From Asanoa iriomotensis (lineage in GTDB: Bacteria > Actinomycetota > Actinomycetes > Mycobacteriales > Micromonosporaceae): 64,000 nucleotides of DNA. A model generated the notes under the pieces. The model ran no database searches. It worked only from the letters and a program-made list of their open reading frames with translations, and was not told the DNA's origin. Position numbers and translations under genes: made by a program. The stretch covers positions 1-64,000 of the forward strand of contig NZ_BONC01000036.1 in the NCBI RefSeq assembly GCF_016862515.1. Direction: 5' to 3'. Numbering within the stretch: position 1 is the first letter of the stretch; each line of letters starts with the position of its first letter. Positions 25,369-32,780 of this stretch are shown here, piece after piece.

Positions 25369-26220
25369 TCAGCGGCGGTTGTAGCGGTACATCGTGAGGA
25401 AACCGAAGACCACCACGAAGCCGGCGCTCCACAGGAACGTCCACATGATGCTCGTCGCGTCCGGGGAGCCGCTCATCACCGAGCGGATCGCGTCCACCAG
25501 GTGAGTGATCGGGTTGACCTTCACGAACGCCTGCAGCCACCCCGGCATAGTTGACGGCTCGACGAAGACGTTGCTCAGGAAGGTCAGTGGGAACAGGACC
25601 AGCATGCTGACGCCCATGACGGACTTCTCGCTGCGGAGGATCAGGCCGAACATCGTCCAGACCCACGAGAACGCGAACGAGAAGACCACCAGCAGGCCGA
25701 TGCCGGCCAGTACGCCGATCACGCCGCCGTCTGGGCGGAAGCCCAGGATCAAGCCCACGCCCAGGATGACCAGGGCCGCCAGGATGTAGCGGAGGACGTC
25801 GCCGAAGATCATGCCGACCAGGGCTGATGGGCGCCAGACCGGCAGGGTGCGGAAGCGGTCGAAGACGCCCTTCTCGATGTCCGTGTTGAGGCCGATGCCT
25901 GTGTACATCGTGATCATCACGACGCTCGTGACCATGATGCCGGGCAGGAAGAACTGGAGGTACGCGGACGCGCTGCCGGCGATCGCGCCACCAAAGAGAT
26001 AGGTGAACATCAGCGTCATGATGATCGGGAACGCCGTGACGTCGAAGAGCTGCTCCGGTACGTGCTTGATCTTCAGCATCGCCCGCCAGCCGAACGTCAC
26101 CGAGGACGACCAGGCGCTTGGCCTTGGCGGTCGGGCACCGGGCGCGAGGACCGCACCCAGCGTCTCCGGGGACGGCACGTAGACGGTCTGCAGGTCAGAA
26201 GAGGTGGCTGCGGTGCTCAT
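25369..26220 (-). CDS. ABC-2 type transporter permease (DrrB-like)
   Basis: A 283-residue permease with six membrane helices (first near residues 55-75) and the ABC-2 family pattern [21 protein letters not shown], the QSRP-like [13 protein letters not shown] region reading [21 protein letters not shown], and [17 protein letters not shown]. It overlaps the ATP-binding gene by four bases and works with it as an exporter. DrrAB-type pumps export antibiotics such as anthracyclines; the substrate here is unknown. Confidence 0.9.
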   Translation of the reverse strand: MSTAATSSDLQTVYVPSPETLGAVLAPGARPPRPSAWSSSVTFGWRAMLKIKHVPEQLFDVTAFPIIMTLMFTYLFGGAIAGSASAYLQFFLPGIMVTSVVMITMYTGIGLNTDIEKGVFDRFRTLPVWRPSALVGMIFGDVLRYILAALVILGVGLILGFRPDGGVIGVLAGIGLLVVFSFAFSWVWTMFGLILRSEKSVMGVSMLVLFPLTFLSNVFVEPSTMPGWLQAFVKVNPITHLVDAIRSVMSGSPDATSIMWTFLWSAGFVVVFGFLTMYRYNRR

Positions 26221-27206
26221 CGGGCGGTCTCCAATTCAGCAGAAGCGGGGTGGTCGGTCAGCGCCAGGAACACCTCGTCGAGGCTCGGCTGGCCGAGGGA
26301 GAAGTCGTCGACGACGATGCCGGCGGCGGCCAACTCGGACAGCGCCCGCGCGGCCTGCGTGCTCGCCTCGAAGTCGGAGCCCTCGACCCGCGCCGTCAGC
26401 GACACCGGGTCCGCATCCGGCTCGACCGCCGCGCCCAGCGCCCGGGCCAGCACCTCCTGTGCCTTGGTCCGCGTCGCGGCGTCCCGCAGTCGCACGTGGA
26501 CCGTGCCCGAGCCGATCGACGACTTCAGCTCGCCGGGCGTACCGTCGGCGATCACCTTGCCGTGGTCCACCACGGCGATCCGGGACGCGAGGCGGTCGGC
26601 CTCGTCCAGGTACTGCGTGGTCAACAGCACCGTCGTGCCGTGCGCCACGACCGAGCGGATGATGTCCCACACCTGATTGCGGCTGCGCGGGTCGAGGCCG
26701 GTCGTCGGCTCGTCGAGGAACAGCAGCTCAGGCGTGTTGAGAATGCTGGCCGCGATGTCGATCCGGCGCCGCATGCCGCCCGAGTACTTCTTGACCTGCC
26801 GGTCGGCGGCCTCGGTCAGCCCGAACGCGGCGAGCAGCTCGTCCGCGCGGGCCTTCGCGGCCGGCTTGCGGTGCCCGAGCAGCCGGCCGATCAGGATCAG
26901 GTTCTCGACGCCCGTCAGGTCCTCGTCGACCGACGCGTACTGGCCGGTCATGCTGACCTTGGCGCGCACGGCACTGGCCTCGCGCACCACGTCGTGCCCG
27001 AACACCGTCGCCGAACCGCCATCGGGGCGGGTCAACGTGGCCAACACCCGGACGGCGGTGGTCTTGCCGGCACCGTTGGGGCCCAACAAACCATAGACAC
27101 TGCCAGCGGGTACGAGCAGGTCGATGCCGTCGAGTGCCCGGGTATCGCCGAACGTCTTCACCAAGCCCTTCGCTTCGATCGCGGGGGCGCTGGGGTGGTC
27201 GCTCAT
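26217..27206 (-). CDS. ABC transporter ATP-binding protein (DrrA-like)
   Basis: A 329-residue ATPase: Walker [12 protein letters not shown] (about residue 40), Q-loop [18 protein letters not shown], signature [12 protein letters not shown], Walker [14 protein letters not shown] and the switch His in [11 protein letters not shown] (Gln-Tyr version usual for DrrA). The C-terminal 100 residues are the extra domain typical of DrrA/daunorubicin-resistance ATPases. The ATG at 27206 has GGAGGG about nine bases upstream; a longer frame lacks this. Partner of the downstream permease. Confidence 0.92.
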   Translation of the reverse strand: MSDHPSAPAIEAKGLVKTFGDTRALDGIDLLVPAGSVYGLLGPNGAGKTTAVRVLATLTRPDGGSATVFGHDVVREASAVRAKVSMTGQYASVDEDLTGVENLILIGRLLGHRKPAAKARADELLAAFGLTEAADRQVKKYSGGMRRRIDIAASILNTPELLFLDEPTTGLDPRSRNQVWDIIRSVVAHGTTVLLTTQYLDEADRLASRIAVVDHGKVIADGTPGELKSSIGSGTVHVRLRDAATRTKAQEVLARALGAAVEPDADPVSLTARVEGSDFEASTQAARALSELAAAGIVVDDFSLGQPSLDEVFLALTDHPASAELETAR

Positions 27207-27231
27207 GGTGGTTCCCTCCGTGTTGAGTTGC

Positions 27232-27798
27232 CTAAGAGACATAGGGGCGGGCGGCCCGGCCGGCGCGCAGCGTGACGCCCCACCAGCAGAGCTGGTCGAG
27301 CAGCACCTGCGCGGCCTGGACGGGTGTGTCCTCGGCCAGCCGCCGGTCGAGGTCGTCGTGGCCGAGCAGGTCGACGCCGACCCAGTCGCGCACCGTCACC
27401 GCGTGCAGAGCGGTGAAGACCGTGCGGAGCTGCTCGACCGCGTGCTGCCCGACCGACCGGCAGCCGTACGACACGAAGCCGACCGGTTTGGCGTGCCACT
27501 CGTCGTACGCGAAGTCGATCGCCTGCTTGAGCGAGGCCGGAAAGCTGTGGTTGTACTCCGGTGTGACCACGACGAACGCGTCGGCGCGGTCGACCTCGGC
27601 GGTGAACGCCGACATCTGCGGCGTGGCCCGAGCGGGGTAGTCGGCGGGGAAGGCGTAGTCCGCGAGATCGACGACGGCGGCCGACACCTCGCGGCGCAGC
27701 CCGGCCTGTGCCACGAACCACCCGGCCACCCGGTCACCGACCCGACCCTCGCGGGTGCTGCCGATGATCACCGCCAACCGCAACGGCGCCTCGATCAT
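27232..27798 (-). CDS. NADPH-dependent FMN reductase family protein
   Basis: A 188-residue flavodoxin-like reductase. FMN phosphate loop: [16 protein letters not shown] (about residues 12-27). Second motif: [23 protein letters not shown] (about 80-102), then GFVSYG. Such enzymes reduce flavins or quinones with NADPH. The ATG at 27798 follows GGGAGGTGG. It sits just after an ArsR regulator, with a 19-base palindrome between them, suggesting repression relieved by a thiol-reactive or metal signal. Confidence 0.9.
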   Translation of the reverse strand: MIEAPLRLAVIIGSTREGRVGDRVAGWFVAQAGLRREVSAAVVDLADYAFPADYPARATPQMSAFTAEVDRADAFVVVTPEYNHSFPASLKQAIDFAYDEWHAKPVGFVSYGCRSVGQHAVEQLRTVFTALHAVTVRDWVGVDLLGHDDLDRRLAEDTPVQAAQVLLDQLCWWGVTLRAGRAARPYVS

Positions 27799-27840
27799 GG
27801 TGACCACCTCCCCTCTCACGAAGGAAGGCGCGAGACGCCC

Positions 27841-27859
27841 CGCTAGATCGGATCTAGCG
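27841..27859. promoter_or_regulatory. 19-base palindrome, possible ArsR operator
   Basis: CGCTAGATCGGATCTAGCG is a perfect palindrome with nine-base arms around one G. It overlaps the stop codon of the ArsR gene and lies 43 bases upstream of the FMN reductase start. Its symmetry fits a dimeric repressor better than a terminator. Confidence 0.55.
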
Positions 27860-28198
27860 ATCCTCGGAAGAGGGACGGCGCTCCCGCCGCCCGCGCGCCA
27901 GCTCGGTCGAAAGCGCGTCCAGCCGTTGCGACCAGAACCCCCGGTATCGCTCCAGCCACGCGTCCACCTCGCGCAACGGGGTGGCGTCGACCGCGTACAG
28001 GCGCCGGGTCCCGGCCGCGCGCACGGTGGTGAAGCCGTTGTCGCGGAGCACCCGCAGGTGCTGCGAGACGGCCGGTTGCGAGATGCCGAACTCCGCCTGA
28101 ACGACGGCGCCGATCTCGCCGGCCGCCAGCTCCCCGTCGGCCAGCAGCTCCAGGATCCGCCGCCGCACGGGGTCGCCGAGGACGTCGAAGGCGTGCAC
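27854..28198 (-). CDS. ArsR family transcriptional regulator
   Basis: A 114-residue winged-helix repressor: FDVLGDPVRRRILELLADGE (residues 4-23), EFGISQPAVSQHLRVLRDNG (36-55) and AGTRRLYAVDATPLREVDAW (62-81). There are no metal-binding cysteine pairs; it is of the type that often sits beside SRPBCC or detoxification genes. The start is a GTG at 28198 where the ArsR fold begins. It lies between an ABC-F gene upstream and an FMN reductase downstream, all on one strand, with an AT-rich promoter of its own. Confidence 0.85.
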   Translation of the reverse strand: MHAFDVLGDPVRRRILELLADGELAAGEIGAVVQAEFGISQPAVSQHLRVLRDNGFTTVRAAGTRRLYAVDATPLREVDAWLERYRGFWSQRLDALSTELARGRRERRPSSEDR

Positions 28199-28216
28199 GT
28201 CTCGACTGTCTAGCAG

Positions 28217-28235
28217 CGGGTTATATAAGTCAAGC
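28217..28235 (-). promoter_or_regulatory. AT-rich promoter/operator of the ArsR gene
   Basis: In a very GC-rich window the 37-base gap before the ArsR start contains TTATATAA (28221-28228) next to TTGACTTATATAA on the minus strand. This is the usual look of a self-regulated ArsR promoter. Confidence 0.45.
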
Positions 28236-29858
28236 CTAAAGTTCGGACACGCGCCCGGCGGACACGGCCAGGCGACGGTTGACCCGCACCGCGTCCAGCA
28301 TCCGGCGGTCGTGCGTGACCAGCAGCAACGTGCCCGGGTAGCCCTCCAGCGCCGACTCGAGCTGCTCGATCGCCGGGAGATCAAGGTGGTTGGTCGGCTC
28401 GTCGAGCACCAGCAGGTTGACCCCGCGGGCCTGCAGCAGGGCCAGCCCGGCCCGGGTGCGCTCGCCCGGCGAGAGCGTGGCCGCGGGGCGCAACACGTGG
28501 TCGCTGCGCAGCCCGAACTTGGCCAGCAGGGTCCGCGACTCCTCGGGAGCCATGTCCGGCACGGCGGCCCGGAACGCGTCGACCAGCGGCGAAGCACCGA
28601 CGAAGGCGCCGCGGGCCTGGTCGACCTCGCCGACCACCACGCCCGGCCCGAGATGCGCGGAGCCGGCGTCCACCGGCAGGCGGCCCAGCAGCGCGGCCAG
28701 CAGCGTCGACTTCCCGGAGCCGTTGGGCCCCGTGATCGCGACCCGGTCGGCCCAGTCGATCTGCAGGTCGACGGGACCGAGGGTGAACGAGCCACGGTGG
28801 ACGGTCGCGCCGCGCAGCGTGGCCACCACCGCGCCGGCCCGGGGCGCCGCGGCGATCGTCATCCGCAGCTCCCACTCCTTGCGCGGCTCCTCAACGACGT
28901 CCAGGCGCTCGATCAGGCGCTCGGTCTGCCGCGCCTTGGCGGCCTGCTTCTCGGTCGCCTCGGCGCGGAACTTGCGGCCGATCTTGTCGTTGTCCTTGGA
29001 CTTGCGCCGGGCGTTGCGGACGCCGTGTTCCATCCAGTTCCGCTGGGTACGCGCCCGCGCCTCCAGGTTGGCCTTCGTCTGCGCGTAGTCCTCGAACGCG
29101 TCCCGGGCGTGCTGGCGGGCGACGGCGCGCTCGTCGAGATACGACTGGTAGCCGCCGCCGAAGAAGTTGACCTGCTGCTGGTGCAGGTCGAGCTCGAGCA
29201 CCCCGGTCACCGTGCGCGCGAGGAACTCGCGGTCGTGGCTGACCAGCACGGTGCCCGCGCGCAGCCCGGTGACGAACTCCTCGAGCCGGGCCAGGCCCGC
29301 CAGGTCGAGGTCGTTGGTCGGCTCGTCGAGCAGGAAGATGTCGTAGCGGCTGAGCAGCAGCGACGCGAGCCCGGCCCGGGCCGCCTGGCCGCCGGAGAGC
29401 GCGGCCATCGGCAGCTCGGGAGAGAAGCCAAGATCAATCTCGGCGAGCCGTTCGTCGAGATCCGCGCCGCCCAACGCAAGCCAACGATCAAGGGCGATCG
29501 TGTACGCCTCGTCGGCGCCCACCCGGCCCTCGGTGAGCGCCGCGGTCGCCTCGTCGAGGGCCGACTGTGCCGCCGCCACACCGGTGCGCCGACCCAGGAA
29601 AGCGGCGACCGTTTCGCCCGGCCGCCGGTCCGGCTCCTGGGGGAGATAGCCCACCGTCGCTGTCGGCGGGTTGAGCGCGATGGTGCCCTGCTCGGCCGGG
29701 ATCAGCCCGGCGAGCGTCCGCAGCAAGGTCGACTTGCCGGCCCCGTTGGGCCCGACCAGGCCGATCACGTCGCCGGGAGCGACAACGAGGGAAAGGTCGG
29801 TGAAGAGGGCCTTGTCGCGGTGCCCGGCGGCAAGGTCTTTGGCGATCAGCGTGGTCAT
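28236..29858 (-). CDS. ABC-F family ATPase
   Basis: A 540-residue twin-ATPase without membrane segments. First domain: VGPNGAGKSTLL (about residue 36), LSGGQAARAGLASLLL and FLLDEPTNDLD. The long charged linker (about 240-325, including RNARRKSKDNDKIGRKFRAE) is the P-site-contacting region in ABC-F factors. Second domain: TGPNGSGKSTLL, LSPGERTRAGLALL (Pro for Gly in the signature) and LVLDEPTNHLDLPAIEQLE. It is distinct from the first ABC-F gene of the window; the NHLD motif and linker place it with antibiotic-resistance-like or housekeeping ABC-F proteins. It probably acts at the ribosome. Confidence 0.9.
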   Translation of the reverse strand: MTTLIAKDLAAGHRDKALFTDLSLVVAPGDVIGLVGPNGAGKSTLLRTLAGLIPAEQGTIALNPPTATVGYLPQEPDRRPGETVAAFLGRRTGVAAAQSALDEATAALTEGRVGADEAYTIALDRWLALGGADLDERLAEIDLGFSPELPMAALSGGQAARAGLASLLLSRYDIFLLDEPTNDLDLAGLARLEEFVTGLRAGTVLVSHDREFLARTVTGVLELDLHQQQVNFFGGGYQSYLDERAVARQHARDAFEDYAQTKANLEARARTQRNWMEHGVRNARRKSKDNDKIGRKFRAEATEKQAAKARQTERLIERLDVVEEPRKEWELRMTIAAAPRAGAVVATLRGATVHRGSFTLGPVDLQIDWADRVAITGPNGSGKSTLLAALLGRLPVDAGSAHLGPGVVVGEVDQARGAFVGASPLVDAFRAAVPDMAPEESRTLLAKFGLRSDHVLRPAATLSPGERTRAGLALLQARGVNLLVLDEPTNHLDLPAIEQLESALEGYPGTLLLVTHDRRMLDAVRVNRRLAVSAGRVSEL

Positions 29859-29893
29859 GGCGCGGAAATGTTATCCGGCTGACTCTCTGTCCG

Positions 29894-30225
29894 TCCTCAG
29901 GTATCACGACGTTGCCGCGTCGCGATGGCTTCCGGCTGGGTCTTTGTCGGTCCTCAGGTATCGCGATGCTGCGGCGTCGGGATGGCTTCCGGCTGGGTGT
30001 CTGTCAGTCTTCAGGTATCGCGATGCTGCGGCGTCGGGATGGCTTCCGGCTGGGTGTCTGTCGGTCCTCAGATATCACGATGCTGCCGCGTCGCGATGCC
30101 TTCCGGCTGGGCCTTGTCCGTCCTCAGGTATCACGACGCTGCCGCGTCGCGATGGCTTCCGGCTGGGTCTCTGTTCGTCCTCAGGCGTCACGATGCTGCC
30201 GCGTCGCGGTGAATTGCGGTCATCC
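29894..30225. repeat. 57-bp tandem repeat (six copies)
   Basis: The marker TCCTCAGGTATCACGA (variants) begins at 29894, 29951, 30008, 30065, 30121 and 30178, a 57-base period with one 56-base step. Each unit continues with TGCCGCGTCGCGATGGCTTC-like sequence and GGCTGGGT. The last unit is truncated. The array fills the 420-base spacer between the divergent ABC-F and ROK genes, so both promoters must lie at its edges. The period equals 19 codons, which keeps frames open, but no gene is supported. Confidence 0.9.
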
Positions 30226-30280
30226 ACCGATCTTCCGCTCCGTTTAGGCGCGACGCGGCGCTGACCGGCAGACTGAGCGG

Positions 30281-31033
30281 GTGGTGACGACGTTGGCGAT
30301 CGACTGCGGGGGCGGCGGGATCAAGGCCTCGGTGCTCGACGAGGCGGGCACGATGCGCGCCAGGCCGCTGCGCGTGCCGACGCCGTACCCCCTGCCGACC
30401 GCGCTCTTCGTCAAGACCCTTCTGGATCTTGGCGCGCGGCTGCCCACGGCCGACCGGGTCACGGTGGGCATGCCGGGCATGATCCGGCACGGCGTGGTCG
30501 TGGCGACGCCGCACTATGTGACCAAATCCGGTCCGCGTACGAAGGTCGACCCGGACCTGGTCGCCGACTGGAGTGGTTTCGACGCGCAGGCCGGGCTGGC
30601 CGAGGCGTTCGGCACGCCCGTGCTCGTGCTCAACGACGCCGAGGTGCACGGTGCGGGTGTGGTCGCCGGGGCAGGTCTGGAGCTCGTGATCACGCTCGGC
30701 ACCGGGCTCGGCTGCGCCCTCTTCGACGGTGGCGCGCTCGCGCCGCACCTGGAATTCTCCCAGGCACCGGTGCGTTGGGGCATGAGTTACGACACGTACA
30801 TCGGCGAGCACGAACGGCGCCGGCTGGGCGACGCGTTCTGGTCGCGGCGGGTCCGCACCGTGGTCGAGGGACTGCGGCCGGTCTTCCTCTGGGACCGGCT
30901 CTACCTCGGCGGAGGCAACTCCCGGCTGATCCGCCCGGAGCAGCTGGCCCGGATGGGTGACGACGTGGTCGTGGTGCCGAACACTGCCGGCATCCTCGGT
31001 GGTGTGCGGTCGTGGTCGCTGCGGCGACCCTGA
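30281..31033 (+). CDS. ROK family sugar kinase, polyphosphate-glucokinase-like
   Basis: A 250-residue protein with ROK/PPGK motifs: LAIDCGGGGIKASVLDEAG (phosphate loop, residues 5-23; usual form DIGGTGIK), VLNDAEVHGAG (the catalytic Asp), ITLGTGLGCALFDGG and LYLGGGNS. The length matches polyphosphate glucokinases, which phosphorylate glucose using polyphosphate or ATP. The metal-binding CxCGxxGC motif of other ROK kinases is absent, as in PPGK. The start is GTG; a second GTG follows directly. Confidence 0.8.
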   Translation: MVTTLAIDCGGGGIKASVLDEAGTMRARPLRVPTPYPLPTALFVKTLLDLGARLPTADRVTVGMPGMIRHGVVVATPHYVTKSGPRTKVDPDLVADWSGFDAQAGLAEAFGTPVLVLNDAEVHGAGVVAGAGLELVITLGTGLGCALFDGGALAPHLEFSQAPVRWGMSYDTYIGEHERRRLGDAFWSRRVRTVVEGLRPVFLWDRLYLGGGNSRLIRPEQLARMGDDVVVVPNTAGILGGVRSWSLRRP

Positions 31034-31053
31034 GTGAGAAGGTGGAGGTGACA

Positions 31054-31419
31054 ATGGATCTCCTGGAGGAGTACCGCCGGGCGACCCTGTTCTTCGAAGC
31101 CGGCGACCCGACCGGCGCGGTGCGGCTGCTGGAGCCGATCGTGGCGGCGGAGCCCGACAACGCGTCCGTGCGGCAGTTGCTGGCCCGCGCCTACTTCCAG
31201 ACGGCCCAGTTGGGTCGCGCCGAGGAGCAGTTGCGGGCGCTGGTGGAGCGTGACCCGAGCGACCACTACGCGCACCACGTGCTGGGCCGCACCCTGGAGC
31301 GCCAGGGCCGGCAGGCGGAGGCGCTGACCCACCTGCGGATCGCCGCGGCGATGCACGCCGACCACCGCGACTATGCCGAGGCGCTGCAGCGGGTCGAATC
31401 GAAGGTCAACCCCCGGTGA
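31054..31419 (+). CDS. tetratricopeptide repeat protein
   Basis: A 121-residue all-helical protein with about three TPR units (residues 8-41, 43-76 and 77-110; for example RQLLARAYFQTAQLGRAEEQ). The ATG at 31054 follows GGAGGTG. It probably works as a small scaffold. It is the middle gene of a ROK-TPR-Smr run and overlaps the Smr start by four bases. Confidence 0.85.
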   Translation: MDLLEEYRRATLFFEAGDPTGAVRLLEPIVAAEPDNASVRQLLARAYFQTAQLGRAEEQLRALVERDPSDHYAHHVLGRTLERQGRQAEALTHLRIAAAMHADHRDYAEALQRVESKVNPR

Positions 31420-31670
31420 AGCTCAAGCTCGACCTGCACGACATCTACAACCGCGGCACGGACATCGACCGGGCGCTCCGCGGGATCATCGACGAGGCCG
31501 TGGCCAAGAAGGCCACCCTCGTCGAGATCATTCCTGGCAAGGGTTCCGGCGCGCTGAAGAAGAAGGTGCTGCGGTTCCTCGACCAGAAGGACGTCAAGCA
31601 GCTCTACCACCGGGTCGAGAAGGATTCGAAGAACTTCGGCCGCCTTTTCGTGCACTTCAGGTGGAAGTAG
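31416..31670 (+). CDS. Smr domain protein
   Basis: An 84-residue stand-alone Smr domain: KLDLHDIYNRG at the start (LDLH motif), VEIIPGKGSGALKKKVLRFL (GKGSG motif) and the C-terminal RLFVHFRW. Smr domains nick or bind nucleic acids; recent work links stand-alone and C-terminal Smr domains to mRNA cleavage on collided ribosomes. It starts with GTG overlapping the TPR stop (GTGA). It could function with the TPR protein. Confidence 0.88.
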   Translation: MKLKLDLHDIYNRGTDIDRALRGIIDEAVAKKATLVEIIPGKGSGALKKKVLRFLDQKDVKQLYHRVEKDSKNFGRLFVHFRWK

Positions 31671-31766
31671 GCAGAGTCGCTGGAAATAAGCGATTTCCCC
31701 CATTTGGCCCGCGAGTAGGGCACCATCGGACATGGGTGCGTCTCATGTCTGATTCGGGGGAACGGG

Positions 31767-32780
31767 ATGAGGAGACGATCGCTGCGGGTCGCGTTGGCGG
31801 CAGCGGCTGTTGGTGGGCTCGCCATCGCGGTGCCGACCGCCGTCGGCGCGACAATGCACGTCAAGCTGCCCACCTTCGTCGAGGCCGGGAGCTGGGTCGC
31901 GCCCGGGCGCGGGTCACCGAGCCCGACGCCGACCCCGACTCCGACGCCCACACCCACTCCGACGCCGACCGCCAGCCGGCTGCCGACCGGGTCCGTCGAC
32001 CTGACCGAGCCGCACGCGGATCCGGTGCCGGTCGTCCCACCGGCCAACGAGCTTCCACCCAGCAGCGGGGACTACGCGGTGCCCAACGGTGAGCTGCCGA
32101 TCGGCGGCATGGCCGACAGCGGCCCGACAATGGGCTACGGCGACGGCGGCGCGCTGCCGACCGACCCCTACGCATACTCGGGCGGCAGCGGCACGGTCTA
32201 CAGCGACCCAGGCCCCTTGCCCGGCGACAGCGGCTTCTACGGCGACGGCGGCGCCTACAACAACGGCGGCACCTACAGCGACAGCTACGGCTACAGCGAC
32301 GGCGGCGGCTACCCGAGCAGCGGAGGCTACAGCGACAGCTACAGCGACGGTGGCGGTTACAGCGACGGCGGCGGCTACAGCGACGGCGGCGGCTACAGCA
32401 GCGGCGGCGCCATGGGCGACCGCGGCGACCTCGCCGATGGCGGCGACACCGCGACGACTGCCCCTACCGGGAATCCGATCGCGGCGGCCACCAACCCCGC
32501 GACGGGCCTGAACGCCAGCGGCTGGGGCTCGGGCACCTCGGCGGACACAGAGAACGGTCCGAAGCCGCGGTCCTCCGAACCGCAGTCGGGCACGGCCGGC
32601 GGCCCAGACGCCAGCGCGGCACCCGCCGTGGTCACCCTCAAGGCCGAGGACGGCAAGCTCACCAGCGGCCTAGGCCTGGCCGCGCTGGCCACCGTCCTGG
32701 CGATCGCCGGAGTCGCCATGGCCCTGCTCCTCCGGCGCCGGCGCACACCCCGCGTGATGGGCCGCCACCGCGCCGCCTAG
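31767..32780 (+). CDS. exported Tyr/Gly/Ser/Asp-repeat surface protein with C-terminal anchor
   Basis: A 337-residue protein: signal peptide (residues 1-28), a Pro-Thr run (about 52-68), and a low-complexity region with many GGYSDGG-type repeats (about 125-222). A Ser/Thr/Asn-rich spacer follows, then a single transmembrane helix (about 302-325) with an RRRR tail. No LPXTG motif is present, so it stays in the membrane by its C-terminal helix. The repeats resemble adhesive or phase-separating sequences. Its 3' end shares four bases with the convergent M28 peptidase gene. Confidence 0.8.
   Translation: MRRRSLRVALAAAAVGGLAIAVPTAVGATMHVKLPTFVEAGSWVAPGRGSPSPTPTPTPTPTPTPTPTASRLPTGSVDLTEPHADPVPVVPPANELPPSSGDYAVPNGELPIGGMADSGPTMGYGDGGALPTDPYAYSGGSGTVYSDPGPLPGDSGFYGDGGAYNNGGTYSDSYGYSDGGGYPSSGGYSDSYSDGGGYSDGGGYSDGGGYSSGGAMGDRGDLADGGDTATTAPTGNPIAAATNPATGLNASGWGSGTSADTENGPKPRSSEPQSGTAGGPDASAAPAVVTLKAEDGKLTSGLGLAALATVLAIAGVAMALLLRRRRTPRVMGRHRAA

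Noticed and set aside
29894-30225. CRISPR array
   Set aside because: Units are contiguous 57-bp tandem copies without unique spacers, and no cas genes are present.
29671-30264. Open frame with 19-residue repeats over the 57-bp array
   Set aside because: It starts inside the ABC-F gene on the other strand, and the repeat period alone keeps the frame open. There is no ribosome site or known domain.
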